From NCBI RefSeq assembly GCF_021341665.1, contig NZ_JAJTTH010000003.1, positions 62,001 to 126,000 of the forward strand: a stretch of 64,000 nt of DNA, in the 5' to 3' direction. Positions 25,656-35,382 of the stretch are shown piece by piece (position 1 is the first letter of the stretch; every line of letters begins with the position of its first letter). The position numbers were made by a program, and so were the translations under genes. Origin of the DNA: Pseudomonas sp. Au-Pse12 (GTDB lineage: Bacteria; Pseudomonadota; Gammaproteobacteria; Pseudomonadales; Pseudomonadaceae). The notes below the pieces were generated by a model, which did not search any database, had not been told where the DNA came from, and saw only the letters and a program-made list of their open reading frames with translations.

Positions 25656-26987
25656 TTGGATTGGCAGACCCTGCTCAACCGCGAACGCCTCGGAAAGCCA
25701 GTGCACAGCCCGGAAGAACTCGGCCGTAGCCCTTTCCATAAAGACCATGACCGCATCATCTTCTCCGGCGCCTTCCGCCGCCTGGGGCGCAAGACCCAGG
25801 TGCACCCGGTGTCCAGCAACGACCATATCCACACGCGCCTGACCCATTCCCTGGAAGTCAGTTGCGTCGGTCGTTCCCTGGGCATGCGCGTCGGTGAAAC
25901 CCTGCGCGACGCCCTGCCCGACTGGTGCGAACCCAGCGACCTGGGGATGATCGTGCAGTCGGCCTGCCTGGCCCACGACATCGGCAACCCGCCCTTCGGC
26001 CATTCCGGCGAAGACGCCATCCGCCACTGGTTCCAGCAGGCCGCCGGGCGTGGCTGGCTGGACGCGATGAGCGAGGCCGAACGCCAGGACTTCCTCAATT
26101 TCGAAGGCAATGCCCAGGGTTTCCGGGTCCTCACCCAGCTCGAATATCACCAGTTCGACGGCGGCACCCGGCTCACCTACGCCACCCTCGGCACCTACCT
26201 CAAGTACCCCTGGACCGCGCGCCACGCCGATTCCCTGGGCTACAAGAAACACAAGTTCGGCTGCTACCAGAGCGAGCTGCCGCTGCTGGAACAGATCGCC
26301 CACAAGCTCGGCCTGCCGCAGCTGGAAGACCAGCGCTGGGCCCGGCATCCGCTGGTGTACCTGATGGAAGCCGCGGACGACATCTGCTACGCCCTGATCG
26401 ACCTGGAAGACGGGCTGGAGATGGACCTGCTGGAGTACGCCGAAGTCGAATCCCTGCTGTTGGGGCTGGTGGGCGACGACCTGCCGGAAACCTATCGCCA
26501 GCTGGGCCCCAGCGATTCGCGCCGACGGCGCCTGGCGATCCTGCGGGGCAAGGCCATCGAGCACCTGACCAACGCCGCCGCCCGGGCTTTTGTCGAGCAG
26601 CAGGATGCGCTGCTGGCCGGCACCCTGCACGGCGATCTGGTGGAGCACATGCACGGCCCGGCCAAGCGCTGCGTACTGAATGCCAAGGACGTGGCACGCC
26701 GCAAGATCTTCCAGGACAAGCGCAAGACCCTGCACGAGATCGGCGCCTACACCACCCTGGAGATCCTGCTGAACTCCTTCTGCGGCGCGGCACTGGAGCA
26801 ACACGGCGGCAAGACTCCGTCGTTCAAGAACCGGCGGATTCTCGATCTGCTGGGCAACAATGCGCCCGACCCGAACTGGCCGCTGCACACCTCGTTCCTG
26901 CGCATGATCGACTTCATCGCCGGCATGACCGACAGCTACGCCAGTGAAATGGCCCGGGAAATGACCGGGCGTTCGAGCCCGCAATAA
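25656..26987 (+). CDS. dgt: Deoxyguanosinetriphosphate triphosphohydrolase
   Basis: A 443-residue HD-domain dNTPase that splits dGTP to deoxyguanosine and triphosphate. N-terminal signature: [19 protein letters not shown]; metal-binding HD motif: [14 protein letters not shown]; later [19 protein letters not shown]. The length suits the long Dgt subtype of pseudomonads. The start is the TTG at 25656 (MDWQTLL, matching family N-termini), with GGAGAG upstream. No usable ATG is present nearby. Confidence 0.9.
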   Translation: MDWQTLLNRERLGKPVHSPEELGRSPFHKDHDRIIFSGAFRRLGRKTQVHPVSSNDHIHTRLTHSLEVSCVGRSLGMRVGETLRDALPDWCEPSDLGMIVQSACLAHDIGNPPFGHSGEDAIRHWFQQAAGRGWLDAMSEAERQDFLNFEGNAQGFRVLTQLEYHQFDGGTRLTYATLGTYLKYPWTARHADSLGYKKHKFGCYQSELPLLEQIAHKLGLPQLEDQRWARHPLVYLMEAADDICYALIDLEDGLEMDLLEYAEVESLLLGLVGDDLPETYRQLGPSDSRRRRLAILRGKAIEHLTNAAARAFVEQQDALLAGTLHGDLVEHMHGPAKRCVLNAKDVARRKIFQDKRKTLHEIGAYTTLEILLNSFCGAALEQHGGKTPSFKNRRILDLLGNNAPDPNWPLHTSFLRMIDFIAGMTDSYASEMAREMTGRSSPQ

Positions 26988-26999
26988 CCGCTCCCCAGC

Positions 27000-27027
27000 A
27001 AGTGCCTGGCCGCTGCGCCAGGCACTT
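27000..27027 (+). terminator. Hairpin after dgt
   Basis: AAGTGCCTGG and CCAGGCACTT form a perfect 10-base stem with an 8-base loop, 13 bases after the dgt stop. No T-run follows. Confidence 0.6.
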
Positions 27028-27056
27028 GATATGACCCTCAACATGCAAACTGCAAC

Positions 27057-27071
27057 TAAGGGATTCCCCTA
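27057..27071. promoter_or_regulatory. Palindrome TAAGGGATTCCCCTA, second copy of a shared candidate operator
   Basis: A single mismatch from perfect 7-1-7 symmetry and one base different from the copy at 8859-8873. It lies about 690 bases upstream of the FhaC-like gene. Confidence 0.45.
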
Positions 27072-27170
27072 TGCCGGGCATCGCCGTAGAGCAGACCCTA
27101 TTTCGAAATATCCCACTCCCGCTGCCACCGAACACAAAGGCTTAATCGGCTTTTCTTTCACCGGCACATC

Positions 27171-27185
27171 TAAGGAATTCCCTTA
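27171..27185. promoter_or_regulatory. Palindrome TAAGGAATTCCCTTA, third copy of a shared candidate operator
   Basis: The same layout (7-1-7, one mismatch), spaced 114 bases from the second copy. Confidence 0.42.
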
Positions 27186-27754
27186 GCCATCACGACCGAA
27201 TCAAACATTCAAAATACTAGAGCAAGTACTCAAACAAAAAGAGCAACTAGCTTTGAACACTTGTCATTGGTAACTCCAGATATATCCCTGTGCTCACAGA
27301 ATTAAACATTCAGTTAGCCATTCAACCAAACATCCTACCTTCAAGAATCCACCGCCTGCGCCACACCCCTTGCCAATCAAGGCCGCCAGGCAAATTCCGT
27401 TAGCCCTCTATGCATTTACAATTTACGTACAAATAGACTTTTTGGTTTCGGATAGTCTCAATTTCAACAAGCTATCCCCCCGCTAGCCGCCCCCCCGGAA
27501 AATTAATTTTGCGCTGCGCTGTAACGTTTTCACTGCAACTCACTCAACCCTTTTGTCATACCTGAATTTGCACTGAACCCTCCAGCACTGACTCAGGAAC
27601 TGTCACCCCGCGCACTTGAACACTGAGCCTGAGATATAGATATCAAAGGCACGAAATGTTCACAGAGCAGAACTAAAAGCGACGCCACTAGTTGAGCCTG
27701 ATACCCGGCTTTCCGATTGTCCGTCACTTCGTCTTATTACAGTAAGGATGCCAA

Positions 27755-29479
27755 GTGCCCTATTCATTACGCACTGACCGCTCCCTTCTCCCCCACACCC
27801 GCGGCTGGTGCCTGGGGCTGCTGCTGGGCCTGACGTACCTGACGCCGGCCCTGGCCGATAACCTGCAACCGGGCCAGGAAGCCCTGCGCCTGCAGCAGCA
27901 ACAGCAACGCGACCTGCAACAATTGCAACTGGAACAGCGCCAGCGGCAGATGCAGCGCGGCAGCTTCAGCAGCACCCCGGCCAGCCCCGCCCTGCCACAG
28001 CAGCCTGCCAACGACGAGCGTTGCTGGCCCCTGAGCGGCACGCGCATCGGCGGTGTCAGCCTGTTCGACAAAACCCGGCTCAACGACTACATCAAGCCGT
28101 ACGTAGCGCCGTGCATGGGGGTCAATCAGATCAACCAGTTGCTCGCGGCCATCACTCGCCTCTATGTCGAGGCCGGCTACATTGCCAGCCGCCCGTACCT
28201 GGCCAGCACCCCGGCCGCCGGGCACAGCCTGGATATCCTGGTCGAGGAAGGCTACGTCGAAGCCATTGAACTGGCCGACCAGAGCCTGCCGGTGTCCCTG
28301 GGTGGGGCCTTCCCCGGCATGCTCGGCAAGCCGCTGAACCTGCGGGACCTGGAACAGGGCCTGGATCAACTGAACCGCCTGCGCTCCCTGGACCTGACCG
28401 CCGACATCGCCCCCGGCAGCCAGCCCGGCGCCTCGCGGATCATCCTGCGTTCACGCAGCAGCGCCGCGCGCTGGGGCCTCGGCCTGGGTGTGGATAACCT
28501 CGGCAGCGCCGGCACCGGGCGTGACCGCCAGTCGATCAACCTCAACCTCGACAGCCCGTTGCAGATCAACGACGCGCTGAACCTGAACTACAGCGACACC
28601 CTCAACCACGGCCCGCGCTACAGCCGCAGCAGCAGCCTGTTCTACTCGGTGCCCTACGGCTACTGGACCTACAGCCTGTTCGCCAGCCACGCCGAATACC
28701 GCGCGCCGCTGAAGCTGGCCCGCACCACCCTGTACAACAGCGGCCGCACCGACATGGTCAGCGGCCGGGCCGACCGGGTGCTGTGGCGCGACCAGAGCCA
28801 CCAGCTCAGCGCCAACCTGCAACTGGCCTACAAGGACGTCGACAGCTACCTGCAAAAGGCCCACCTGCAGATCCAGAGCCCGACCCTGACCGTGGCCGAG
28901 GCCGGGCTCAACCTGTTCTGGCTCGACAGCGCGGTGTGGAACCTGGATGTCAATTACGCCCAGGGCCTGACCTGGTTCGGTGCCGACCGCGACTCGCAAC
29001 AGGTGCAGCGCAACCTGCCCCAGGCGCAGTTTCGCAAGTACCGCGCCGGCCTCAGCCAGTGGCGCAACGGCCAGCTGGGCGAGCAGCGCTGGCAGTGGCA
29101 GAGCCAGCTCTCGGCGCAGTACAGCCCGGACCCGCTGCCGGCCATCGAACAACTGCTGGGCACCGACGATTCGGCGGTGCGCGGCTACCGCCTCAACAGT
29201 GCCTCCGGCGCCATCGGCGCGGTGTGGCGCAACACCCTGCGCCTGCCGCTCAACAGCGAGCTGCCGGTCAAGTTCACCCCGCGCCTGGGCCTGGACAACG
29301 GCTGGATCAAGGCCGAGCACGGGGCCCAGAGCCGGCACCTGAGCGGTGCCAGCGTGGGCCTCAACCTGAGCTGGAAGACACTCCAGCTGGACCTGGACTA
29401 CCAACGCAGCCTCAACCGGCCAGAGGGGTTCCGAACGGAACCGGAAGTCTGGCTGGCCAGGCTCAGCCTGCAGATTTGA
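27755..29479 (+). CDS. Two-partner secretion outer-membrane transporter (FhaC/ShlB family, TpsB)
   Basis: A 574-residue protein: signal peptide ending near TPALADN (about residue 35), a Gln-rich linker helix, two POTRA domains (about 85-245; ISQLL-like INQLLAAITRLYVEAGYIASRPYL and VEEGYVEAIELADQ), and a C-terminal 16-strand barrel ending with a typical aromatic-rich strand (VWLARLSLQI). It exports the large exoprotein encoded next, 103 bases downstream. The start is the GTG at 27755 with AAGGA upstream. It is an Omp85-superfamily member. Confidence 0.9.
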   Translation: MPYSLRTDRSLLPHTRGWCLGLLLGLTYLTPALADNLQPGQEALRLQQQQQRDLQQLQLEQRQRQMQRGSFSSTPASPALPQQPANDERCWPLSGTRIGGVSLFDKTRLNDYIKPYVAPCMGVNQINQLLAAITRLYVEAGYIASRPYLASTPAAGHSLDILVEEGYVEAIELADQSLPVSLGGAFPGMLGKPLNLRDLEQGLDQLNRLRSLDLTADIAPGSQPGASRIILRSRSSAARWGLGLGVDNLGSAGTGRDRQSINLNLDSPLQINDALNLNYSDTLNHGPRYSRSSSLFYSVPYGYWTYSLFASHAEYRAPLKLARTTLYNSGRTDMVSGRADRVLWRDQSHQLSANLQLAYKDVDSYLQKAHLQIQSPTLTVAEAGLNLFWLDSAVWNLDVNYAQGLTWFGADRDSQQVQRNLPQAQFRKYRAGLSQWRNGQLGEQRWQWQSQLSAQYSPDPLPAIEQLLGTDDSAVRGYRLNSASGAIGAVWRNTLRLPLNSELPVKFTPRLGLDNGWIKAEHGAQSRHLSGASVGLNLSWKTLQLDLDYQRSLNRPEGFRTEPEVWLARLSLQI

Positions 29480-29582
29480 CCCGACCGCCAATTAGCCTGA
29501 ACCACCCGACGAACCTGAGCACCACGCGCCGTTGCCCCCTTAGAAAGCAACGCCCGGCTCACCCAATCAGAACGAGGTTCTC

Positions 29583-32500
29583 ATGCCTGACAACACTCAC
29601 AGGTTCCACCTTTCGCCCCAGGGCACTTTGCGCTGGACCATCGCCGGCTTGCTGCTGGCGTCCCATCTCCCCCTGGCCCTGGCCGGCGGGATCACCGTGG
29701 TCGAAGGCCCCGGCGGCACCCCGCAGCTGCAGAACCAGGGCGGCGTGCCCATCGTCAACATCGTCGCGCCCAATGCCGGCGGCCTGTCCCACAACCAGTT
29801 CCTCGACTACAACGTCGGGCAACAGGGCGTGGTGCTGAACAACGCCTTGCAGGCCGGGCAGTCGCAACTGGCCGGGCAACTGGCGGCCAACCAGCAGTTC
29901 CACGGCCAGGCGGCCAGCGTGATCCTCAACGAAGTGATCAGCCGCAACGCCTCGCAACTCAATGGCGCCCAGGAAATCTTCGGCCGCGCCGCCGACTTCG
30001 TGCTGGCCAACCCCAATGGCATCTCGGTCAATGGCGGCAGCTTCATCAACACCCCCAACGCCAGCCTGGTGGTGGGTCGCCCGGAACTCCAGGACGGCAA
30101 GCTGCAGGGGCTCAACACCCAGAATGCCCGGGGCCAGCTGGATGTCCACGGCGGCGGCCTGCGCAACGCCGAGGGTTCGATCAACCTGATCGCCCCGCGC
30201 ATCGACAGCCAGGGCGCCCTCAGCGCCCGGGACCAGTTGAATGTCACCGTCGGCCGCAACCAGCTGGACTACCCCAGCGGCCAGGTGCGCAACGTCGACC
30301 CGGCGAGCCGCACCCAGGAGCAGCGCATCGACGCCAGCCTGTTCGGTGCCATGCAGGCCGGGCGGATCAATATCGTCAGCACCGCTGAAGGCGCCGGGGT
30401 GCGCGTCGGCGCCGTCCAGGTGGACGGCCGCGACGGGGTCAAACTGAGCTCCGCCGGTGACCTGGACCTGCGTGGCCAGGCCGTGGACAACAGCCTCGAC
30501 GCGGTCCGCGCCGGGGTGCGCAGCCAGGGCGATATCGAACTGCACGGGGCCAAGGACCTGACCCTGGCGGCCACCGACGTCAGCGGCCGTAACGTCAAGC
30601 TCGATGCCGGACGCAACCTGACCCTGAGCAGCGTCGAAAGCCGCAAGCTCCAGGAAAAACGCCAGCAATGGGACAAGAGCACCATCGGTATCACCTGGGA
30701 AACCTACGACCGCACCGAAACCGACAGCGACACGCGCCAGCACGGCAGCAAGGTGCTGGCCCAGCACAACGCCGAGTTGAAATCCGGCGCCGCGACGCAG
30801 ATCCACGGCAGCAGCGTCGAGGCCGGCAATAACCTCAAGGCCCACAGTGGCGGCGACCTGCAACTGACCGCCGCCACCGAAACCCAGACCCAACGCGACC
30901 AGGGCCAGCACCGCAAGCACCTGTGGAAGGAAAACTGGGAAAGCGCCAGCAGCCAGCAACGCAGCGTCACCAGCCAGCTCAAGAGCGGCCAGCAACTGGA
31001 ACTCGAAAGCCAGCAAAAGCTACGCCTGGAAGGCGCCGAGCTGCACAGCCGGCGCGATATCCAGCTGACCGCCAAGGACGTCGACATCACCAGCACCAGC
31101 CGCCAGCAGAGCCAGAGCAACCAGCATTACTCCGGCGACCTGGTGGGCGGTGGTTTCTTCGGCAAGAACGCCGACGGCGACCAGGGCAAGACCGAGAACC
31201 AGGGCAGCAAGGTCAACGCCGACGGCAAGCTGATCGTGAGCGCCGACAGCGTGCGCATCAGCGGCAGTCAGGCCCGGGGCCGCACCGAGGCCAGCGTCAT
31301 CAGCAACAAGGGCTCGCTGACCATCGACGGCGTGCAGGACACCTCGCACAGCAACAATCACAGCAAGGACAGCAAGTTCTTCGGCATCGCCAAGGACGAG
31401 AGCCGTCAGCAGAGCAAAGGCAGCACCACCGTCGGCAGCCAGCTGCGTTCGGACAGCAACCTCAAGTTGCAAAGTGCAGAGGACCTGACCATCAGCGGCT
31501 CCCAGGTCGCCGCTACGGGAGCGCTGGACGCCAGCGCCAAGGGCACGGTCAAGGTCGTCGCAGCCGAAGACACCCAGCACGACAGCAGCAGTACCCAGAA
31601 ACGCGGCTTCGACGCCTACGCCAAGGAAAACGCCCCGGGCACCGGCCAGTACCGGGCCGGGGTGCGCTACCAGGATGAGCAGCGCAACGACAGCAGCGAC
31701 AGCACCCGGCAACAGGCCTCCAGCCTCACTGGCGGCACCCTGGCCGTCACTGCCGGCGAAGACCTCAAGGTGCAAGGCAGCGAGCTTGCGGCCACGGCCG
31801 GCGATGCCAGCCTGAGCGGCAAGCAGGTCCAGTTGCTGGCGGCGGACAACAGCACCGACAAGCACAGCGACACCACCACCACAGGGGGCGGCTTCTACTA
31901 CACCGGCGGCCTGGACCGCGCCGGCAACGGCGTGGAAGTGGCCCACACCAGCAGCCAGGACACAAGCCACAAGAGCACCGCGCAAACCAGCCACATCGCC
32001 GCCAGTGGCAACCTGAGCATCAACGCCGGCAACCGCCTGACCACTGAAGGTGCCCAGGTCAAGGCCGGCGGCGCGCTGCAGGTCAAGGCGGGCGAGATCG
32101 ACAACCGGGCCGCGCGCAACAGCGAAAGCAGCAGCCACCAGGAGAACAACTGGGCGGTGGATGTGGGCGCCAACGTCGAATACAAGGGCGTCACCCGTCC
32201 CATCGAAAAAGCCATTCAGGGCGTGGCCCAGCGCAAGTTCCACCAGCCTGGGGTGCTCGATGCCCTGGAACAGCCCAATGTCGGGCTCGATGTGGACGTC
32301 AGCCACCAGAACCGCCAGCGCAGCGAAAGCGCCAGCACCGCCGTGGTCAGCCAGTTGAGCGGCACCCAGGTCACGGTCAAGGCCGACGGCCAACTCAAGG
32401 ACCAGGGCACCCAGTACCGCGCCACCGACGGCGCGCTGAAGATCGACGCCGGCAGCCTGCTGGCCAGTGCCGCCAGCGATACCCACAGCAGCAGCGAACA

Positions 32501-34541
32501 GGCGGTGGACGCCAAGGTTGGCGTGCGGGTCTACACCAACACCGGTGAGGACCTGAACATCCGCGGCAGTGGCGCCGGTGGCAACAGCAATGTCTCCCGC
32601 AGCAGCGAGAAGGCCCAGGTCGGCAGCTACGCCGCCAGCCAGGGCGTGGACATCAAGGTCGGTGGCGATGCCCGCTTCGAAGGCAGCCAGTTCAATGGCG
32701 GCCAGGGCGGCGTCGACCTCAAGAGCGGCGGCCAGCTGGCGCTGAATCAGGCCAACGACCGCCAGAGCAGCAGCGACTCCAGCCTGCGCGGCGACGCCTC
32801 GCTGACCCTGGGCACCACGCCCGGTAGCAGCGGCACCAACCTCAACGTCGGCGCCGGGTTGCAACTGGATCACAAGAACCTCGAACAGCAGGACAGCCAG
32901 GCGCGAGTCGCCAGCATCCTGGGCCAGGGACCGGTCAACCTCAAGAGCGCCGGCGACCTGACGTTGCAAGGCACGCAGATCGGCAACGCCGCGCGCCCCA
33001 CCGGCGACGTCACGCTGGACGCCGGCGGCAAGCTCGACCTGCAAGCCGCGGTGGACACCCACCACAGCCAGGGCAGCAACCTCGGTGGCGGCCTCACGGC
33101 CGGTGGCAGCAAGACCAGCAGCGAGCAAAGCAGCGGCAAGAGCGCCAACCTCAGCGCCAACTTCAACATCGGCCGGGTGTCTGAAAACGACCAGAGCCAG
33201 CGCGGCGCCCAGGTCTACAGCCTGGGCCAGGTCCGCCTGGAAAGCGCCGCCGCGGACGACAGCGCGATTCACCTGCAGGGCACGCGAATCGACGCCGGCA
33301 AAGTGGTGCTGGAGGCGGCCCAGGGCGGCATCTTCCAGGAGTCGGCGCAGTCCACCCAGGCCCACAACAACTGGGGCCTGACCCTGGGCGCCGGTGGCAG
33401 CATGGGCAAGACCACCCTGGCCGACGCCGGTGAACACGACTCGCCGAAAGTCGACCGCGGGATCAATGCCCGGGCCAAGATCGACGTCGACCAGCGCCAG
33501 AGCAGCACCCAGCACAACAGCCTGATCAAGGCTGACCAGGTGACCCTCGACAGTGCCGGCAACGTGCACCTGGCCGGTGCCAACATCGACGCGCAACGGC
33601 TCGACGGGGCGATAGGTGGCGACCTCACTGTCGAAAGCCGCCAGGACCGGCTGCGCAGCACCCAGGTCAATATCGACGCCAAGCTGGAAGTGGCGAAGAA
33701 CCAGCCGGGGCTGGTGGACAAGCTGGCCAAGCCGGCCGGCCCGCTCAAGGACGACCTGAAGGCCAAGGCCGAGAAGGGCTTCGACAAGCACCGGGAAAAA
33801 CTCGAAAACGCCGTCGACAAGGGCGCCGACAAACTCGGCTCGGCCAAGGACAGCCTGGTCGCCAAGGCCAGCGACGCCAAGGAGCGCCTGGGGGAAAAAC
33901 TCAGCCGCAGCGCCAGCTACGACGTCAACCCTGAGCCACGCGGCGCCTTTGGCAACGGCGTGGACAAAGCCAAGAACTACCTGGCCGACAAGGCCGACGC
34001 CGTGGGCAATCGCTTCTCCAGCCTGAAAGAGCGTTTCTGGCCGAAAACCAGCGACAGCTACTCGGTCAGCGAGAAGAACACCACCGGCAGCAAGGTGGCC
34101 AACACCGCTGAAGGGGTGCTGTTCGGCGACAAGAGCGGCACCACCTCCTACACCCCGACCTTGAACCTGGGCTTCAGCCACGCCGGCAAGGACAGCGTGC
34201 AACAAGCCTCGGGCATCACTGGCCGGCAAGGGGTGAACCTGCAGGTCAGCGGCGAAACCCGGCTCACCGGTGCCCGCATCGGTGCCAGCGAAGGGCGAGT
34301 CGAGCTGGGGGGTTCCAAGGTCACCAGCAACGCCCTGGCCGGCTCGGACTACCGCGTCGACGCCGGGCTCAACCTGTCCAAGTCACCGGTCAACCTGGCC
34401 CTGGGCGCCGGTAGCGAACTGACCCGCAAACAGGACGAGGCGACCAGCCAGGACCAGCTGTTCAACCTCGGCCCGCTGCGTGTCGGCGGCCACAGTGACA
34501 GCCAGCTGCTGCAAGCCGGCATCGATCAACAAACGCCATGA
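29583..34541 (+). CDS. Filamentous-haemagglutinin-like adhesin (TpsA), no recognisable toxin tip
   Basis: A 1652-residue secreted protein. A signal peptide ends around HLPLALA (residue ~34). The TPS secretion domain follows (about 35-285, with LANPNGISVNGG near residue 141). A long array of haemagglutinin beta-helix repeats covers about 290-1370. A charged, Lys/Asp/Ala-rich helical stretch is at about 1379-1490 (e.g. LKAKAEKGFDKHREKLENAV), and a last beta-rich part runs to the end. No VENN motif, pretoxin domain or immunity gene is visible, so it looks like an adhesin and not a contact-dependent inhibition toxin. TpsB is just upstream. Confidence 0.88.
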   Translation: MPDNTHRFHLSPQGTLRWTIAGLLLASHLPLALAGGITVVEGPGGTPQLQNQGGVPIVNIVAPNAGGLSHNQFLDYNVGQQGVVLNNALQAGQSQLAGQLAANQQFHGQAASVILNEVISRNASQLNGAQEIFGRAADFVLANPNGISVNGGSFINTPNASLVVGRPELQDGKLQGLNTQNARGQLDVHGGGLRNAEGSINLIAPRIDSQGALSARDQLNVTVGRNQLDYPSGQVRNVDPASRTQEQRIDASLFGAMQAGRINIVSTAEGAGVRVGAVQVDGRDGVKLSSAGDLDLRGQAVDNSLDAVRAGVRSQGDIELHGAKDLTLAATDVSGRNVKLDAGRNLTLSSVESRKLQEKRQQWDKSTIGITWETYDRTETDSDTRQHGSKVLAQHNAELKSGAATQIHGSSVEAGNNLKAHSGGDLQLTAATETQTQRDQGQHRKHLWKENWESASSQQRSVTSQLKSGQQLELESQQKLRLEGAELHSRRDIQLTAKDVDITSTSRQQSQSNQHYSGDLVGGGFFGKNADGDQGKTENQGSKVNADGKLIVSADSVRISGSQARGRTEASVISNKGSLTIDGVQDTSHSNNHSKDSKFFGIAKDESRQQSKGSTTVGSQLRSDSNLKLQSAEDLTISGSQVAATGALDASAKGTVKVVAAEDTQHDSSSTQKRGFDAYAKENAPGTGQYRAGVRYQDEQRNDSSDSTRQQASSLTGGTLAVTAGEDLKVQGSELAATAGDASLSGKQVQLLAADNSTDKHSDTTTTGGGFYYTGGLDRAGNGVEVAHTSSQDTSHKSTAQTSHIAASGNLSINAGNRLTTEGAQVKAGGALQVKAGEIDNRAARNSESSSHQENNWAVDVGANVEYKGVTRPIEKAIQGVAQRKFHQPGVLDALEQPNVGLDVDVSHQNRQRSESASTAVVSQLSGTQVTVKADGQLKDQGTQYRATDGALKIDAGSLLASAASDTHSSSEQAVDAKVGVRVYTNTGEDLNIRGSGAGGNSNVSRSSEKAQVGSYAASQGVDIKVGGDARFEGSQFNGGQGGVDLKSGGQLALNQANDRQSSSDSSLRGDASLTLGTTPGSSGTNLNVGAGLQLDHKNLEQQDSQARVASILGQGPVNLKSAGDLTLQGTQIGNAARPTGDVTLDAGGKLDLQAAVDTHHSQGSNLGGGLTAGGSKTSSEQSSGKSANLSANFNIGRVSENDQSQRGAQVYSLGQVRLESAAADDSAIHLQGTRIDAGKVVLEAAQGGIFQESAQSTQAHNNWGLTLGAGGSMGKTTLADAGEHDSPKVDRGINARAKIDVDQRQSSTQHNSLIKADQVTLDSAGNVHLAGANIDAQRLDGAIGGDLTVESRQDRLRSTQVNIDAKLEVAKNQPGLVDKLAKPAGPLKDDLKAKAEKGFDKHREKLENAVDKGADKLGSAKDSLVAKASDAKERLGEKLSRSASYDVNPEPRGAFGNGVDKAKNYLADKADAVGNRFSSLKERFWPKTSDSYSVSEKNTTGSKVANTAEGVLFGDKSGTTSYTPTLNLGFSHAGKDSVQQASGITGRQGVNLQVSGETRLTGARIGASEGRVELGGSKVTSNALAGSDYRVDAGLNLSKSPVNLALGAGSELTRKQDEATSQDQLFNLGPLRVGGHSDSQLLQAGIDQQTP

Positions 34542-34547
34542 GGTCAT

Positions 34548-34574
34548 GGCCGCCCTCCTCTGTGGAGGGCGGCC
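34548..34574 (+). terminator. Hairpin after the adhesin gene
   Basis: GGCCGCCCTCC and GGAGGGCGGCC form a perfect 11-base stem over a five-base loop, seven bases after the stop. No T-run follows, so termination may be partial. Confidence 0.6.
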
Positions 34575-34654
34575 TGGCGTGGCCCGATGGCCTGCGAGCC
34601 CTCTTCAACTTCCCTTCTATGCCAACTGCCTGTAATCCCTCCCCTTATTCTTTG

Positions 34655-34668
34655 TAAGACCCGTCTTA
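34655..34668. promoter_or_regulatory. Palindrome TAAGACCCGTCTTA before the BvgA-like gene
   Basis: A perfect 6-2-6 inverted repeat 88 bases upstream of the response regulator start. It is a candidate site for autoregulation. It is a prediction from symmetry only. Confidence 0.4.
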
Positions 34669-34755
34669 GATTGCGTCTTTCAGCACTTTCGCAACTTTTT
34701 CCCCTTACCAGCTGGGCTACTGTTCGGGCTTTCTATTGACCGGCAGGAGACCACT

Positions 34756-35382
34756 ATGGGTTCAGTACTCATCATTGATGACCATCCCGTCATTCGCATG
34801 GCCATTCGTATCTTGCTGGAGCACGAGGGGTATCTGATCGTTGGCGAAACCGATAACGGCGTCGATGCGCTGCAAATGGTCAGGGAATGCGAACCAGACC
34901 TGATCATCCTCGACATCTGTATTCCCAAGCTGGATGGCCTGGAGCTTCTGGAACGCTTTGGCAACATGCCAAGCCCCGTGCGGACCCTGGTCCTGACCGC
35001 CCAATCGGCGATCCTGTTCGCCAATCGCTGCATGCGCGCCGGGGCCAGCGGCTATGTCTGCAAGCAGGAGGACCTGAGTGAGTTGCTCAGCGCCGTCAAG
35101 GCGATCTGCAGCGGCTACAACTACTTCCCCAGCCTGGCCCTGCATGTCGAGCAGAGCGGTCTTGAGCAGACGCTGGATCTGGCCCAGTTCAACTCGCTGA
35201 ACGACCGGGAACTGATGGTCCTGCAACTGTTCGCCATGGGCCAGACCAACAAGGAAATTGCCGCTGGCATGTTTCTCAGCAACAAGACCGTCAGCACTTA
35301 CAAGAAGCGCATCATGCAGAAACTGGCGACCACCTCGATGAACGAGCTGGTGGATATGGCCAAGCGCAATGAATTGATATGA
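34756..35382 (+). CDS. BvgA-like response regulator (NarL/FixJ family)
   Basis: A 208-residue regulator, exactly the layout of Bordetella BvgA: receiver (VLIIDDHPVIRMAIRILLEHEG, GETDNGVDAL, D53 in LDICIPKLDGLE, GYVCKQEDL) and a LuxR-type DNA-binding domain (LNDRELMVLQLFAMGQTNKEIA, MFLSNKTVSTYKKRIMQKL). As I recall BvgA, the resemblance is unusually close along the whole chain. It lies directly after an FhaB-like adhesin gene, as bvgA lies next to fhaB. The stop overlaps a 16-codon frame that leads to the kinase gene. Confidence 0.9.
   Translation: MGSVLIIDDHPVIRMAIRILLEHEGYLIVGETDNGVDALQMVRECEPDLIILDICIPKLDGLELLERFGNMPSPVRTLVLTAQSAILFANRCMRAGASGYVCKQEDLSELLSAVKAICSGYNYFPSLALHVEQSGLEQTLDLAQFNSLNDRELMVLQLFAMGQTNKEIAAGMFLSNKTVSTYKKRIMQKLATTSMNELVDMAKRNELI

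Larger units (their letters stand above)
26988..27754. other. 767-base AT-rich regulatory region upstream of the two-partner secretion genes
   Basis: From about 27030 to 27750 the sequence is much more AT-rich than both flanks, and no frame looks coding. It starts with the dgt hairpin, then carries two copies of the TAGGGGATTCCCCTA-type palindrome, and contains AT stretches that could hold several promoters or xenogeneic-silencer sites. A GTCTTA half-site, as in the palindrome before the BvgA-like gene, is at about 27730. Confidence 0.55.

Noticed and set aside
31020..34229. A 1069-codon open frame on the minus strand opposite the adhesin gene
   Set aside because: It is the shadow of a GC-rich, repeat-bearing gene: Val/Ala/Gly-rich low-complexity translation, no ribosome site, and no family motifs. 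The plus-strand frame has signal peptide, NPNG motif and partner gene.
29583..34755. Contact-dependent inhibition (CDI) system
   Set aside because: The exporter and large exoprotein fit, but there is no VENN-type boundary, no toxin domain and no small immunity gene after the exoprotein; a response regulator follows instead.
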